Origin: Ligustrum vulgare
Lineage: Eukaryota; Streptophyta; Magnoliopsida; Lamiales; Oleaceae
Assembly (NCBI GenBank): GCA_963555705.1
Contig: OY743180.1
Coordinates: 40,394,129-40,458,128, forward strand
DNA: 64,000 nucleotides
Direction of reading: 5' to 3'
Below are positions 22,242 through 35,561 of the stretch, piece after piece (the stretch's first letter is position 1; every line of letters starts with the position of its first letter). A model generated the notes under the pieces. That model had not been told where the DNA came from and searched no databases. It saw only the letters and a list, made by a program, of their open reading frames with translations. The translations under genes and the position numbers were made by a program.

Positions 22242-24999
22242 TGTAGCGACCGAGAATTTCTACGCAATTTAATATTTATATTTAAAGTCTTGAAAATTGT
22301 GCCGCTGCAATCTCACTCATTTTAAGTTAACGTCACGACGCGTTCGTCTAACCAAGTCGAGAAATATCGAATTAATTCAATTTTAAATAAATTCTGAATT
22401 TCTAAAATTATATCATTTTTATTTATTTATTTATTTTATTTCTTTCAAACTTGTTTTAAAGCCCAAATCATATTTAGATCATTTTATCAGATCCATTTCC
22501 CAACCTAGTTGTTTCGCGCGTATTAATTTCTCGATTTCCGTTCCTTGTGTTTCAACCCATAAATTTTCCAACATACCCCACCAACCCATACTCCACCCCA
22601 TACCTATCAAACCCCCACTAACCTAAACCCATACTCTTCACATCACCCAACACCCTCTTTATACGCATCCCGTCCCCCTTCAGTTTCAGCAATTCCAGCA
22701 ACCTCTCGACCAAGCAACCACCATTCTGTCCAGCAACTCAACTCCAAACCGCCACCACCACCTCCTTCCTCATCTTCACCATCTTCACCATCATCACCAC
22801 CGCACAACAGCCCAGTCGCCAGCCCTCCCCCATCAATCATCATCATCACCACCAGCACACTGCCAAGATCCCAATCATCACTACCGCCACCTCCAACTCA
22901 CCTCCACCAGCGGCCTCCTCCCAACTCCATCGCAATCCCATTTCCAGCAACCAACTTAGCTCCTCGCAGCTCCATTTTCAGCCTCCACTCCAGCAAGGTA
23001 ACGCCCCCTTCTCCTTCATCATCATCATCATCACCATCACCATCACCATTACCCGCACCACTGCACCGCCCCCAACGCAGCCACTGCCTCTTCCCAGCAT
23101 CACCAACACAACCACTTCGACCCACCGTTTACCTCATCACCTGCAGCACTACCACAAACCTCCAACTCACCACATCCATCACGCCACCACCCAACGCACC
23201 ACCTCAACCACCACTGGCACATTCCAGCAGCCGCCACCACTCATCGCACAACCACTGCACATAGAAGCCAGAATCACGCCATCATCATCATCACCTCCTC
23301 GAACCCAACTTCAATCGCGATCCAAAATCAAAAACCCAAAACCACAAAATAAGACATAACCCATACTTACCTACCTCGATCGCCGGTTCCTTCGCCGGAA
23401 AGATCACTAACCCAGCTCGTTTTGACTTCGGTTTCACGCCATTTTCCAGCACCCAAAACTGCACCAAATCCACACAAACCTAGCCTAGTGGAACCCTCGC
23501 CGTTGGCCGCATCCTGCGCCGGCATTGCGCCGGCGAACCGCCGGCTGGACGACGGACTTCTTCCTCCTCCGTCGCGTCTCTCCTCCCTCTGCTCCGATGA
23601 AATGGGTAGGAGAGAGAGAAAGATTTGATTTTATTAAATTTTGATTTTTCAAATTTGCAGCTTGGTCCCTGAAGTTTTAAATTGTTTCAAATCAGTCCTC
23701 AAGTTTTAAAATAATCCATAGCAGTCCCTACAGCTTAAAATGTTTTAAATCTTACGTTAAATTTCAAAGGTTGTTATTTTAGCCCCAAGGTTTATGAACT
23801 GTTTATCTCAGTCCCTGTCGATTTAATTCATTTGATTTTAAATCCCAAGTTTCAAAAATAGTCAATTTAGTCCTTAAGTTCCAAAATGTTTCAATTGGGT
23901 CCCTATAGTTTTAAAACCTACCATTTCAGCCCCTTGAGCTCCAAATGATTTTAATCAACCCCTCATTTTTAAAATATATTATTTCAACCCCATTGTTTTG
24001 AGTTTACGACCCAACTTTTAAAAGATTTACATTTTAGTCCCAAATGTTTAAAAGCAATCATTTAAGCCTTCATATTTTAAAGTTTTTCGATTTGATCCAT
24101 ATTGATGATATATACATGTACACATATATTTATAAAACTCGAGTTTCAAAGAATTCATTTTAGTCCTCCAACTTTCAAAATTTGCGATTTCAGTCCCTAA
24201 ATTATACTTTATCATTTTAACTATAAAATTCAAAAGACTAATTCGACTTAATCTTCTAATTGGCTAGACGAAGCGTACGGAGATTTTAAAGGAGTTAAGT
24301 CGTTTCCCGCTCAACTTTGCACTCGTCGGATTTAAGGTAGACTCTTATCTACAAATTTACGTTTTTCAAAAGTGCGCATCAATAATTATTTGATTTATAA
24401 GTTTAGCATATATGATTTTGTGTTCATGAGAATTACTTGCTTAAATGCATGAGACTTGAACATTTTCTTTGTTCATGAGAATTACTTGCGTAAATGCATG
24501 AGACTTGAACTTTATGTTCATGAGAATACTGGTGATCGTTAGACACCTGAGACTTGAATATCATGATTATGTGTTTTAATTTATAACGTTAAATGATTAT
24601 TATGCGCGAGTCTACTGAGTATTTCTATGAAATGCTCACGTCTATTTTTAACAACCTTTGCAGATTTCGGAGAAGGTGGCCAATGATGGATGATAGTGGC
24701 AATAGTCGTTAAATAATTGAGAATCTTATTTTGATGTTCCATATTTCTAAACTTTGGCTAATTTTGAGATTTTCAATTATTTGGGAAATTATGGCGTTGC
24801 CGAATGTTTCGTATTATTAATGGCTCGACTCGTTAGTTTGAAATACTTCATAAATGTCATCGAATTTTATCGATCATTACAGTTGATTTAATATTTCCAA
24901 AAAACGAATTTCAGTGATTTCTTCCGCTAAAATATTATTTTAAAAATGTAGACAAGAAATGACGTGGTAAACCGGGTATTTAGAACTCGGGGCGTTACA
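22242..24999 (+). repeat. 5' LTR of the gypsy element
   Basis: Begins TGTAGCGACC and ends GGGGCGTTACA. It contains a C/A-rich, G-poor block (about 22560-23340, many ccacca, catcat and ccaac), a quasi-periodic block of cagtccctnaagttttaaa-like phrases (about 23650-24220), a near-duplicate of about 55 bp (24425-24530, ttcatgagaattacttgc twice), and a conserved 3' part with gagtatttctatgaaatgctc and gatggatgatagtggc. The last part also occurs in the solo LTR at 52771-54058. Confidence 0.95.
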
Positions 25000-25000
25000 A

Positions 25001-25016
25001 CTTGGTATCAGAGCCA
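25001..25016 (+). promoter_or_regulatory. Primer-binding site of the gypsy element
   Basis: Cttggtatcagagcc follows the 5' LTR by one base. It contains tggtatcagagc, the usual initiator-methionine tRNA complement of plant retrotransposons. Confidence 0.9.
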
Positions 25017-25511
25017 GTCTGCGTTTCTGTAGACTGGTAAGTTTTCAAAAAGAGATTTTCAAGAAAACGTTTTCCGTTATGTAATTATTAATGAAAATTG
25101 CCACTGCCATCATTCGTTCCACCGACTCCGAGGTAAAGAAGTATAAGATGTTTAAAGTTATTTCAGTATTTCGAACACTTATTTTACTGATTTATGAGAA
25201 AGAAGTAAAGACTACGAGTACGACTCGGAGAAGGCCCCAGCGAGAGAGCCGGGTCGTTACTAAAGAGAAAGAGATTTTATCCGAATAAGAAAGAAGGAAA
25301 TGAGTTTTGAAGCATAACGAAAAATTTTCAGAAAGAAAGAAAGAAATAAGTTTTGGAGCATAATGAGAAATTTTTAGAAAGAAAAGAAAAAAGAAAGAGA
25401 ACGAGTGTTGAGCATAATGAGAATAATATGACTTAAGAATGATTTTATAATAATTTTTGTCCTCGAACTTAGAAATGATGAACCCTAACTGGACTTTGCA
25501 TAATTTATTTT

Positions 25512-28500
25512 AGACATGGCACCATTTACGAGAAGTCAAAAGAAAGGATTAGACAATATTTTCGGAATATATCAACGAGAGATAGCAAGCCAATTTTATG
25601 AAGATGTGATAAGATGTTGAGATTATGAGTAATATGATTTTATTGAGACTTGTATGAGAATAATTATGAAATTCGAGATTTAAAGTTTTGATTCTAAATT
25701 ATTGGGAATTAAGAATTGATATTGTGTTTGAGTAAATGAATTATGCCTCTATGTTGAAGAGAAATTTATTATGAAGTTTGACCTTGTGAAGAAATTTTGG
25801 AAATATTGATTTGTGGCATATATTTTATAAGTATGATGAATGAGTTGGCATTTGAGCCAATTAATGTATTGAAGAAAGTGATTTTGTGATATTGGAAAAT
25901 ATGATTTGAGATCGCTATATTGAGGAATGATGAATTAAATTTCTGGGATATTTTGGTAGTATTGAAGTATGTTGGAATTATTGCCAATATTTAATCGTGG
26001 TGGTCCGATGTGAAGTATAATTACAGGTTGTTATTGTTGGTTTTGAAGTATACCTACGGGTTGGATCAGTCCAAATTACAAGGGAGACTCTGTCCAGAAT
26101 TTTTTTTTGAGTTAAGAGCAAGGTATGGTAAAACAACCAACTAAGAGAATTTAGGTTAGACTTGCAAGTTCATTTACAGCGCAAGCAAGATTTAGCAAGT
26201 GATATAGAGGGATAATGACTCTTGAGATATTTTTGGCTTCTTCGAAGTATGATCATGTTGGTAATGGATATAGTCCTATTGATATACTCTCATTGTTTCA
26301 CAATTTCAAGAATCAGATGATGTATACAACTACTAGGATCTTAAGGACTACATGAAGTGATGTGAAGAATTGATGCATACATTTGGAAAGGTCAAGTTAT
26401 ATTTTGAAAGATAGTGATGACAAATATTATGGCAATACTGGGAAGGATCTTAATTATTCTTGGGAACAAATTGATTATTAGTTGGAAATGAGCACTTATA
26501 TTGGAAAATATTATAAACTATGATGGTATGCGATAATACTGTTGATTTATTTTAGAAGTTGATTGGTAGATGATGCGTAAGATTTTGTTATTTACAAGCA
26601 ATATGATTATTTGGAAAGTCAGTTATCATGAATGAGAGATATTGGAAGTATTTTACAGTGAGATGCCCTTAGAAGTATCGAGAATTATTACAGTGAGAAA
26701 TTGGGTACATATGATCGAATGTTTGGGATTATGTGAGACAATGATGATGGTCATAATGGTCGTTTGAATATTAAGGGTACAATAGATGATTATAAGAAGT
26801 AATGTGATGATGAGAACTGAAGGTGACGATGTATTGAGATTATGAAGTAAGTTGACTTTTCATGAATCAGTTATGCTATATTTGGTTCTAAGTAGAATTC
26901 GAAGAAAGATGAGTCTCAGTCATGGAAATGAATCAGGGTTTCCTCGTAATGCGAATGATTCACCGATGTACATTAAGTTTTCATTTATGGTATTAGAAGA
27001 TCATGAGAGAAAATTGTTGGATGAAAGTGATGACAGAAATTTTATCAGGTCCTAAATTTGCTCAAGTAAAGCATTGGATCGGAGGAAAGGTTATGATAGA
27101 TTATATCTTGAAATTTTGGAAAGAGTTACTAATGGTATCTTGGTTCGAAAATAAGAAACGAAATTTTATGTAATTGTCCTTGTGGAAATGAGGATCAGAC
27201 TTCACAGTAATGCCTTATTACGGAGTAGTGTGCAGAAATAGTGACATATGGCAGAATCCAAGATTTATTTAGTTTGAGAGATTGATATAAAATCTTAGAG
27301 AGCAGATTGACGTATAAGGTTCCCGTGACAGATATGATGGTTATTATATTGTAATCTTAGAGAGATTGATATGATTAGTTGAGGTCATATGATGCGACGA
27401 TGAGTGACATGTTACATGATTACTACAAGATATGGTGACTAGACGGGTAATAGATGTTATGGTTATCCCGCGAAGGATTGTATGAATATATGGAGTCAAT
27501 TGATCTCATTTTGATGGGTTATTGCATTATGGTGAAATATTACCTACGATTGAGAATCTTCATTTTGAGTCATAAGATATAGAGATTTATTTAAGATTTT
27601 GGTTATGCAGTTTCGATTACTTGTTATCAGTTGTACTTCTGATGTGAGTAAAATATTTTCCTACAATGATGGAAAACTCGAGATGATCAGTTGCGTGACT
27701 TTTTCTTATAATGGAATTGTATCTTTGGGTTAAGTAAACTTGATGAAGAATCTTATATGGTTCGCAGAAGTCTTATTTATTGGTGATAGATTTAATCAGA
27801 GTATTGTTCATAGTGTGACATGAATTGAAGTTGGAGAAGAGGAGAAATTGTATATGGAACTTCAGATTGGGAAGTAAGTGAGGTTTCTTAAGTTGAGAAT
27901 ATCATATCTGATTCTTATGATGATAATTTAAGTAAGTACCTTTGTCCTCAGCTAGAATGAGTATGTGATATCAAGTACTTGATACATGATTTAAAAGTAT
28001 GGACTAAAGGATTTAAGTTTGAATTCCTTCATCTTGAAAGGGAAGTTTCAGTCGAGTTTAGAAATGATTTTCGTTTGTAAATCTCTTCAGAAAGATTCTG
28101 CCAAGTTTGAGTTTGTACCCAAATGTTTTGGAATTGATACCGCGTTTCTATGTTTTGGGTGATAAGGTATTATTCTTGATCAATCTTCACGGTTTCTAGT
28201 TTAAGCATTTGAATAATTGATGTTTATATCGTGGATTCGATATCAGTATAGATCCTTGAAAGGTTGGAAATAGAAGGTCAATGAATGAGTATTGAAATTG
28301 GATAATGTCGGATGATTAATTGAGTTCTACACCATAGCTATCCAGTGTATTTTCGCATAGCTTCGTATGAGGTACAGATATATGTTAGAGAAGTTGTCCG
28401 ATTTCATCGATTTCTAGTGTCCATTTTTCAGATAGAGATCCGAGAATTTTCCCTTGAAATTTGGAAGAGTTTACAGGCAATGGGTACTAAATTAAATTTT

Positions 28501-29290
28501 AGTACTGCCTACCATCTCCAGATTCAGACATTGGAAGTTATGCTTAAGGCATGTGTTCTAGACCCAAATGGTAATTGAGAGATACATTTTCTATCAGTAG
28601 AGATTGCCTACAACAAATAATTTTCGAGCTACTTTTGGTATGGCCCCCTATGAAGCTTTGTATGGACGGCGATGTTGATCGCCAATCGAGTGGGATGAAG
28701 TTAACGAGAGGAAATCATTGGGTTCAGAATTAATTGAGAAGAACAGTTGATGCTATTGAGAAAGATCAGAGTACGAATTAAAGCTGCCCAAGATAGACAG
28801 ATAGCTATGCCGATCAAAGAAGAGACTTAATGTTTGAGATCAGAGAGAAAGTGTTCTTGAAAGTAACTCCTATGAAGGGTACTTTTGTTTCGGCAAGGAA
28901 GAGAAATTTAAGTTCTTGTTTCATCGGACCATTTGAAATACTAGAGAAGTGGATAATGTGGCTTATTGTTGGCTTTGCCACCAGAACTTGCAGTTGTTCA
29001 CGATATTTTCATGTTTCTCTGTTAAGAGGGTACGTTCGTGATCCTAGTCATGTGGTGAATTATCGGTCTATTTCAGTGAAGAAAGATTTGACTTATAGAG
29101 TGACACATATGTGCATAGTAGAGAGAAGTCCATGCCTTAAGAAGCAAAGAGATTCCTTTAGTCAAAGTCCAGTGGGGGTAGACACAATAATGATGAAGTT
29201 ACTTGGGAAATGAAGAAGAGATCCTAGCCAATTTTCCAGAAAGAATAGATCAAGAAAGTTTAATTTCGAGGACGAAATTATTTTAAGGGG
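25512..29290 (+). pseudogene. Decayed gag-pol of the gypsy element
   Basis: A short gag-like start reads MAPFTRSQKKGLDNIFG at 25516. The following 2.8 kb has no readable pol. Integrase text returns at 28340-28580 (IREFSLEIWKSLQAMGTKL, FSTAYHLQ, then IQTLEVMLKACVLD), with the usual TDGQSER stretch missing. About 28640 reads MAPYEALYGRRC in another frame. 28830-29213 encodes the integrase tail: VFLKVTPMKGTF, CFIGPFEILEKW, FHVSLLRGYVRDPSHVVNYR. The order and these motifs match Tekay-type chromoviruses. Many stops and frameshifts rule out function. The plus strand of this interval is visibly poor in C relative to G. Confidence 0.85.
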
Positions 29291-29297
29291 GTAAGGT
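29283..29297 (+). promoter_or_regulatory. Polypurine tract
   Basis: Ttaagggggtaaggt lies directly before the 3' LTR, where plus-strand DNA synthesis is primed in LTR elements. Confidence 0.85.
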
Positions 29298-32055
29298 TGT
29301 AGCGACCGAGAATTTCTACGCAATTTAATATTTATATTTAAAGTCTTGAAAATTGTGCCGCTGCAATCTCACTCATTTTAAGTTAACGTCACGACGCGTT
29401 CGTCTAACCAAGTCGAGAAATATCGAATTAATTCAATTTTAAATAAATTCTGAATTTCTAAAATTATATCATTTTTATTTATTTATTTATTTTATTTCTT
29501 TCAAACTTGTTTTAAAGCCCAAATCATATTTAGATCATTTTATCAGATCCATTTCCCAACCTAGTTGTTTCGCGCGTATTAATTTCTCGATTTCCGTTCC
29601 TTGTGTTTCAACCCATAAATTTTCCAACATACCCCACCAACCCATACTCCACCCCATACCTATCAAACCCCCACTAACCTAAACCCATACTCTTCACATC
29701 ACCCAACACCCTCTTTATACGCATCCCGTCCCCCTTCAGTTTCAGCAATTCCAGCAACCTCTCGACCAAGCAACCACCATTCTGTCCAGCAACTCAACTC
29801 CAAACCGCCACCACCACCTCCTTCCTCATCTTCACCATCTTCACCATCATCACCACCGCACAACAGCCCAGTCGCCAGCCCTCCCCCATCAATCATCATC
29901 ATCACCACCAGCACACTGCCAAGATCCCAATCATCACTACCGCCACCTCCAACTCACCTCCACCAGCGGCCTCCTCCCAACTCCATCGCAATCCCATTTC
30001 CAGCAACCAACTTAGCTCCTCGCAGCTCCATTTTCAGCCTCCACTCCAGCAAGGTAACGCCCCCTTCTCCTTCATCATCATCATCATCACCATCACCATC
30101 ACCATTACCCGCACCACTGCACCGCCCCCAACGCAGCCACTGCCTCTTCCCAGCATCACCAACACAACCACTTCGACCCACCGTTTACCTCATCACCTGC
30201 AGCACTACCACAAACCTCCAACTCACCACATCCATCACGCCACCACCCAACGCACCACCTCAACCACCACTGGCACATTCCAGCAGCCGCCACCACTCAT
30301 CGCACAACCACTGCACATAGAAGCCAGAATCACGCCATCATCATCATCACCTCCTCGAACCCAACTTCAATCGCGATCCAAAATCAAAAACCCAAAACCA
30401 CAAAATAAGACATAACCCATACTTACCTACCTCGATCGCCGGTTCCTTCGCCGGAAAGATCACTAACCCAGCTCGTTTTGACTTCGGTTTCACGCCATTT
30501 TCCAGCACCCAAAACTGCACCAAATCCACACAAACCTAGCCTAGTGGAACCCTCGCCGTTGGCCGCATCCTGCGCCGGCATTGCGCCGGCGAACCGCCGG
30601 CTGGACGACGGACTTCTTCCTCCTCCGTCGCGTCTCTCCTCCCTCTGCTCCGATGAAATGGGTAGGAGAGAGAGAAAGATTTGATTTTATTAAATTTTGA
30701 TTTTTCAAATTTGCAGCTTGGTCCCTGAAGTTTTAAATTGTTTCAAATCAGTCCTCAAGTTTTAAAATAATCCATAGCAGTCCCTACAGCTTAAAATGTT
30801 TTAAATCTTACGTTAAATTTCAAAGGTTGTTATTTTAGCCCCAAGGTTTATGAACTGTTTATCTCAGTCCCTGTCGATTTAATTCATTTGATTTTAAATC
30901 CCAAGTTTCAAAAATAGTCAATTTAGTCCTTAAGTTCCAAAATGTTTCAATTGGGTCCCTATAGTTTTAAAACCTACCATTTCAGCCCCTTGAGCTCCAA
31001 ATGATTTTAATCAACCCCTTATTTTTAAAATATATTATTTCAACCCCATTGTTTTGAGTTTACGACCCAACTTTTAAAAGATTTACATTTTAGTCCCAAA
31101 TGTTTAAAAGCAATCATTTAAGCCTTCATATTTTAAAGTTTTTCGATTTGATCCATATTGATGATATATACATGTACACATATATTTATAAAACTCGAGT
31201 TTCAAAGAATTCATTTTAGTCCTCCAACTTTCAAAATTTGCGATTTCAGTCCCTAAATTATACTTTATCATTTTAACTATAAAATTCAAAAGACTAATTC
31301 GACTTAATCTTCTAATTGGCTAGACGAAGCGTACGGAGATTTTAAAGGAGTTAAGTCGTTTCCCGCTCAACTTTGCACTCGTCGGATTTAAGGTAGACTC
31401 TTATCTACAAATTTACGTTTTTCAAAAGTGCGCATCAATAATTATTTGATTTATAAGTTTAGCATATATGATTTTGTGTTCATGAGAATTACTTGCTTAA
31501 ATGCATGAGACTTGAACATTTTCTTTGTTCATGAGAATTACTTGCGTAAATGCATGAGACTTGAACTTTATGTTCATGAGAATACTGGTGATCGTTAGAC
31601 ACCTGAGACTTGAATATCATGATTATGTGTTTTAATTTATAACGTTAAATGATTATTATGCGCGAGTCTACTGAGTATTTCTATGAAATGCTCACGTCTA
31701 TTTTTAACAACCTTTGCAGATTTCGGAGAAGGTGGCCAATGATGGATGATAGTGGCAATAGTCGTTAAATAATTGAGAATCTTATTTTGATGTTCCATAT
31801 TTCTAAACTTTGGCTAATTTTGAGATTTTCAATTATTTGGGAAATTATGGCGTTGCCGAATGTTTCGTATTATTAATGGCTCGACTCGTTAGTTTGAAAT
31901 ACTTCATAAATGTCATCGAATTTTATCGATCATTACAGTTGATTTAATATTTCCAAAAAACGAATTTCAGTGATTTCTTCCGCTAAAATATTATTTTAAA
32001 AATGTAGACAAGAAATGACGTGGTAAACCGGGTATTTAGAACTCGGGGCGTTACA
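29298..32055 (+). repeat. 3' LTR of the gypsy element
   Basis: Collinear with 22242-24999 at a constant offset of 7056 bases. The one substitution I noticed is T at 31020 where the 5' LTR has C. Every short open frame in one LTR has an identical twin in the other, a further sign of near identity. Confidence 0.95.
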
Positions 32056-32337
32056 AGAATCATGCTAATGGAGATCATCAAGATAGAAAAGATACGAAGC
32101 ACATGAACAAAGGATCTTGAACAAAACTCTTAAAGAAGATGATGCAATTTTTCTATCTTAGATTATATTAACATTTCTTAGTTAAAATTTTGTCTTCTTC
32201 CGCCCCTTGGAGGTATTTTTTAAATTAAGTTTTTCAATCAAACACCCTTTGTTGTAACTTTGTCTCAGGAGAATTGTCTCTTACTTATCACCTAGTTTTA
32301 GTTTTAATTGCTACCACAAATGAATATGCGTGAAACA

Positions 32338-35300
32338 ATTTGGTACACTCGATGGAAAACTTGGTGTTGGACAAACTTGAAACATCATGCCTCTCAAAAT
32401 TCTGATAAGGGGCCGAATAATAAATGGTATGCTCCTTCTGTAATTGAGCAATTCGAGGGTCAGCAAAATACCCCAGAGATGGAAGTATCAAATCATAGTT
32501 ATTATGAACCAATAATGGAGTTAAACTCATTTTCTATGTATGCACTGTTGGGAGAACTCACTCAAGACATCATTGAGCAGGTAAATTTACAAAATACTCA
32601 TATTGTAGAAAAAGTGCTCTAAATGGAAATATGCATCATGACAATATGACCAAACAGTTTGGTATGTTGAATGAATTCATGAGCAAATTGGTAGGTCAAA
32701 TATATAAATCAAATCCTATGGAAGGAGTTAACTACTTCCAAACTAGTAGACTATTAGGCAATGACTCGCCAACTGTAAATACAAACAATTGTTCACCAAC
32801 CGTAAACATAAGCTAAGGATTAGAAAAAAATCATACATTGGACCATCCAATATGGGGGTGTTGGAACATCTAACATGGGGATAGCTGTAATATGAGGAAA
32901 AACATACAAAACATAGGACCAAATGTTACACACACTAATAAAGGAGTAAATTCACTCTTTAATGGTAACAATGAGCCAAATAATGTGTGTTCATGACTAA
33001 TGTAGGGGAAGATCATGTTAGGCCTCAAGTAGTGCCTTATGTACTACAACCAATGGGAATTCCCTTTGACCCAATGTAAGTTGCAAGAGCAAATAACAAA
33101 AATCTTGCAAGATCAGTTAACATTTGGATTTCGGCAAGTAATTTGGCTAACATACAAAAAACCTTATCCGTATTGGATAGGTTAAACATCCTTAGCCTAG
33201 AGGGTATAGAGTACTTGAATTCACTTTGTACACTGGTAAGTATCTATTTTAAAATATATATGGAATTTTAATTTTAGTGTGGTAAAGTTACCGATTACCA
33301 CAATGTGAGATTATCCCCAAGCTCGCCAATTGGGGTAACCTTTTTGTAGTTCATTAACTTGCAAGCAAATTATGTTAAAACTTGACAATAGTTTGAATAG
33401 TTATTTCATGCGCAATTTTACAAAACTGAATAAGAAGTCACTTTGAAAAATTTAGCAAATTTGCGTTGAATGCTAAATGAATGGGCTGAGTCTTTTCCTC
33501 AAAGGTTTTAAACTGATAGTATCATATTAAGTTTGTCAAAATCGCTCAAATTTGTTTCAGTTTTGAATTAAGAATGAAGTTCAAAGATAGGGAATTTTCC
33601 TATCTCTTCCAACTTAGTGCGGATGTGATTATATTTGAGGGATTGTTAAGAAAAGAGGATGAGATGAATAATTCTAGTAAACGGACTTATTATAGAGACC
33701 TTAATTTTGACATCAATGCCATTGATATTGGTCAAAGTGAGGTCGATATATGTCTTGTCAAATTGGTCAAAGGAGACATTTATGATTTCCCTCAACTGAC
33801 CAAATTAGAAGCGACAATTAAGAATGAGCCAACAAAAGAAGAAAACAAAAAGGCTAGAACATTTTCATTTGATGTAACAAAGGCTGATGTAATATTTGAT
33901 TGGCTATATACTAAGAGATAAGTATAAATTGTCAAATCTTGAACAAATTAAGGGTAAAAAATATTGCAAATGGCATAGTGCATGATCTCACATGACTAAT
34001 AGTTGCTTGGTTTTTCTTCATGTGTCGCAGGATGCTATTGAGTCAGGGAAAATCACTTTTGAATCAAAGAAGAAGATGACATTGGATGAGAATTTGTTTC
34101 CACAACCAGTGAATGCCACTATGATCATCCTAAATTTTAACAAGGGAGTCAATGTATTCCCTCATTGCTACATCAATACTTGGAATCAAGTTGATCAATC
34201 ACGTTGATCAATGACCTTTTATTGTAGAGGCTAATTTAATAGAGTGATTTATGTACGATGGAAAATTATGAACAAGTCAAGGTAGTTCTAGAAGCATTAA
34301 CAAAAATAGTAGCACATGGCGAGGAGTCCTACTCGGCAAAAATCCTCACTCAAATGAGTGAAATTTAGCAGTCTTTGAGGATCCAGTAATTGAAAAAAGA
34401 TTATTAAAGAGATATGATGAAAAGTCAATTGCAAATTATTTTTTCCGAGATTAGACGCTTAGATGATTTAAATTGGTCCTAAAGAGTGGTCACGCCTCTA
34501 TGAAGCGCGGCCAATAAAAACAAGCAATGATTTAGAGGCTTTCCATCGGAAAGCTCGTTGGAAATGGGTAAGTAGCCAATAGTAAGTTTAATGTTGGGAA
34601 CACATATAATAAACTTGTATGACTAGTAGTGAATGAAGGCAAAAAGCTCAAAATGAGAAGGTTCATCCCTAGATTTGTTGCAAAGATCCTTAAGATGCAT
34701 GTACGAGTTGAAGAAATGCCTATCGATTTTAGGGGTGCCTTAGAAACTATCATGGCAGGGAAAATAGTGGCGCCCACATGATAAAGGTTAGTTAGGGCAC
34801 TAATGTCCTTGGAGTGATGGATAAAAGGCCAAGTGAGAAAATGAAAGTACTGTAATCTGATACTCAAAAATGTAAAGCAATGGAGAATAAGGTAGGGTCA
34901 TAAATAGGAGCATTCAAGGTACTCCAACATGTCTAAAATGTGAGCTAGGTGAAAAGCTCCTTAGTAGGGCCATGGGCGATCATACGCTTGTACCTTGGAA
35001 GCTAATATTTGATTTAGGCCATATGCATATGGTAGAAATCATTGGAGCTAACAGTAATGACTCAAGGAAAAATATTACTTACATTGTAGGGAATTGTTAG
35101 GCAATAGTGAACACCCAATGGCTTTAGGATTGTTGAATGCGGGGGCAAGGCAGAAAATTGCTATTTCGAGTGTCCATTGGAAACAATTAGCCAGGATCAA
35201 CGAAGAATTATTGAAGGAAGGTTTGGAAACCACTAAAGGAAACAATATATTAGGAAGCTATTTTAGATAAGAGGGAAAACAAATATGTTCTCAATTTATT

Positions 35301-35561
35301 AAAAGAATCAGATGAAATGCAAAGGGTGAATATGATGAATGTGGAAGAAGAAGAAGAAGATAAAGAATGGGGCTTCTATTGATGGGAAATGCGACAAGAT
35401 GTTAGCCGTAAAAAAAAGGACGCACTTTGGCGCTGAAGGTTGGATGGAATACCAAGGTATTTTGTACTTTTTTGGGATTTCAGAACTGCTAAAACATGCG
35501 AAGTCTTGAATATGCAGAAATTTATTATAAAATTTAATTCAGTCATATTGGGGACAATTTT
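32338..35561 (+). pseudogene. Decayed gag-like interior of the older LTR element
   Basis: Scattered remnants of a plant Ty3/gypsy gag region. 32308-32816 encodes MYALLGELTQDIIEQ-like text. 33574-33918 reads GDIYDFPQLTKLEATIKNEP and then FSFDVTKADVIFDWLYTKR. In plant gypsy gag, phrases like SFDVTKADxIFDxL precede a KKYCKWHN zinc-binding segment, and here about 33955 gives KYCKWHS-like text in a shifted frame. 34530-34790 (minus-strand complement of the open frame) reads KKLKMRRFIPRFVAKILKM on the plus strand. No reverse transcriptase or integrase was recognised. The element was probably non-autonomous or has lost pol. Confidence 0.6.

Larger units (their letters stand above)
22237..32060 (+). 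mobile_element. Ty3/gypsy (Tekay/Del-like) element with near-identical LTRs, non-coding interior
   Basis: The 5' LTR is 22242-24999, the 3' LTR 29298-32055, and the perfect target duplication AGAAT lies at 22237-22241 and 32056-32060. The LTRs have the same length (2758 bp), and the one difference I noticed is C at 23964 against T at 31020. A primer-binding site and a polypurine tract are present. The 4.3-kb interior has relics of gag and of the integrase C-terminus but no long ORF. The LTR start tgtagcgaccgag and the tract aagggggtaaggt resemble the Tekay/Del chromovirus lineage. Young LTRs with a dead interior point to movement in trans. Confidence 0.95.

Noticed and set aside
22643..23125. 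Gly/Asp-rich minus-strand open frames in the gypsy LTR, repeated at 29699-30181
   Set aside because: They are translations of the C-rich LTR block. Identical twins in both LTRs show repeat origin, and there is no domain or start context.
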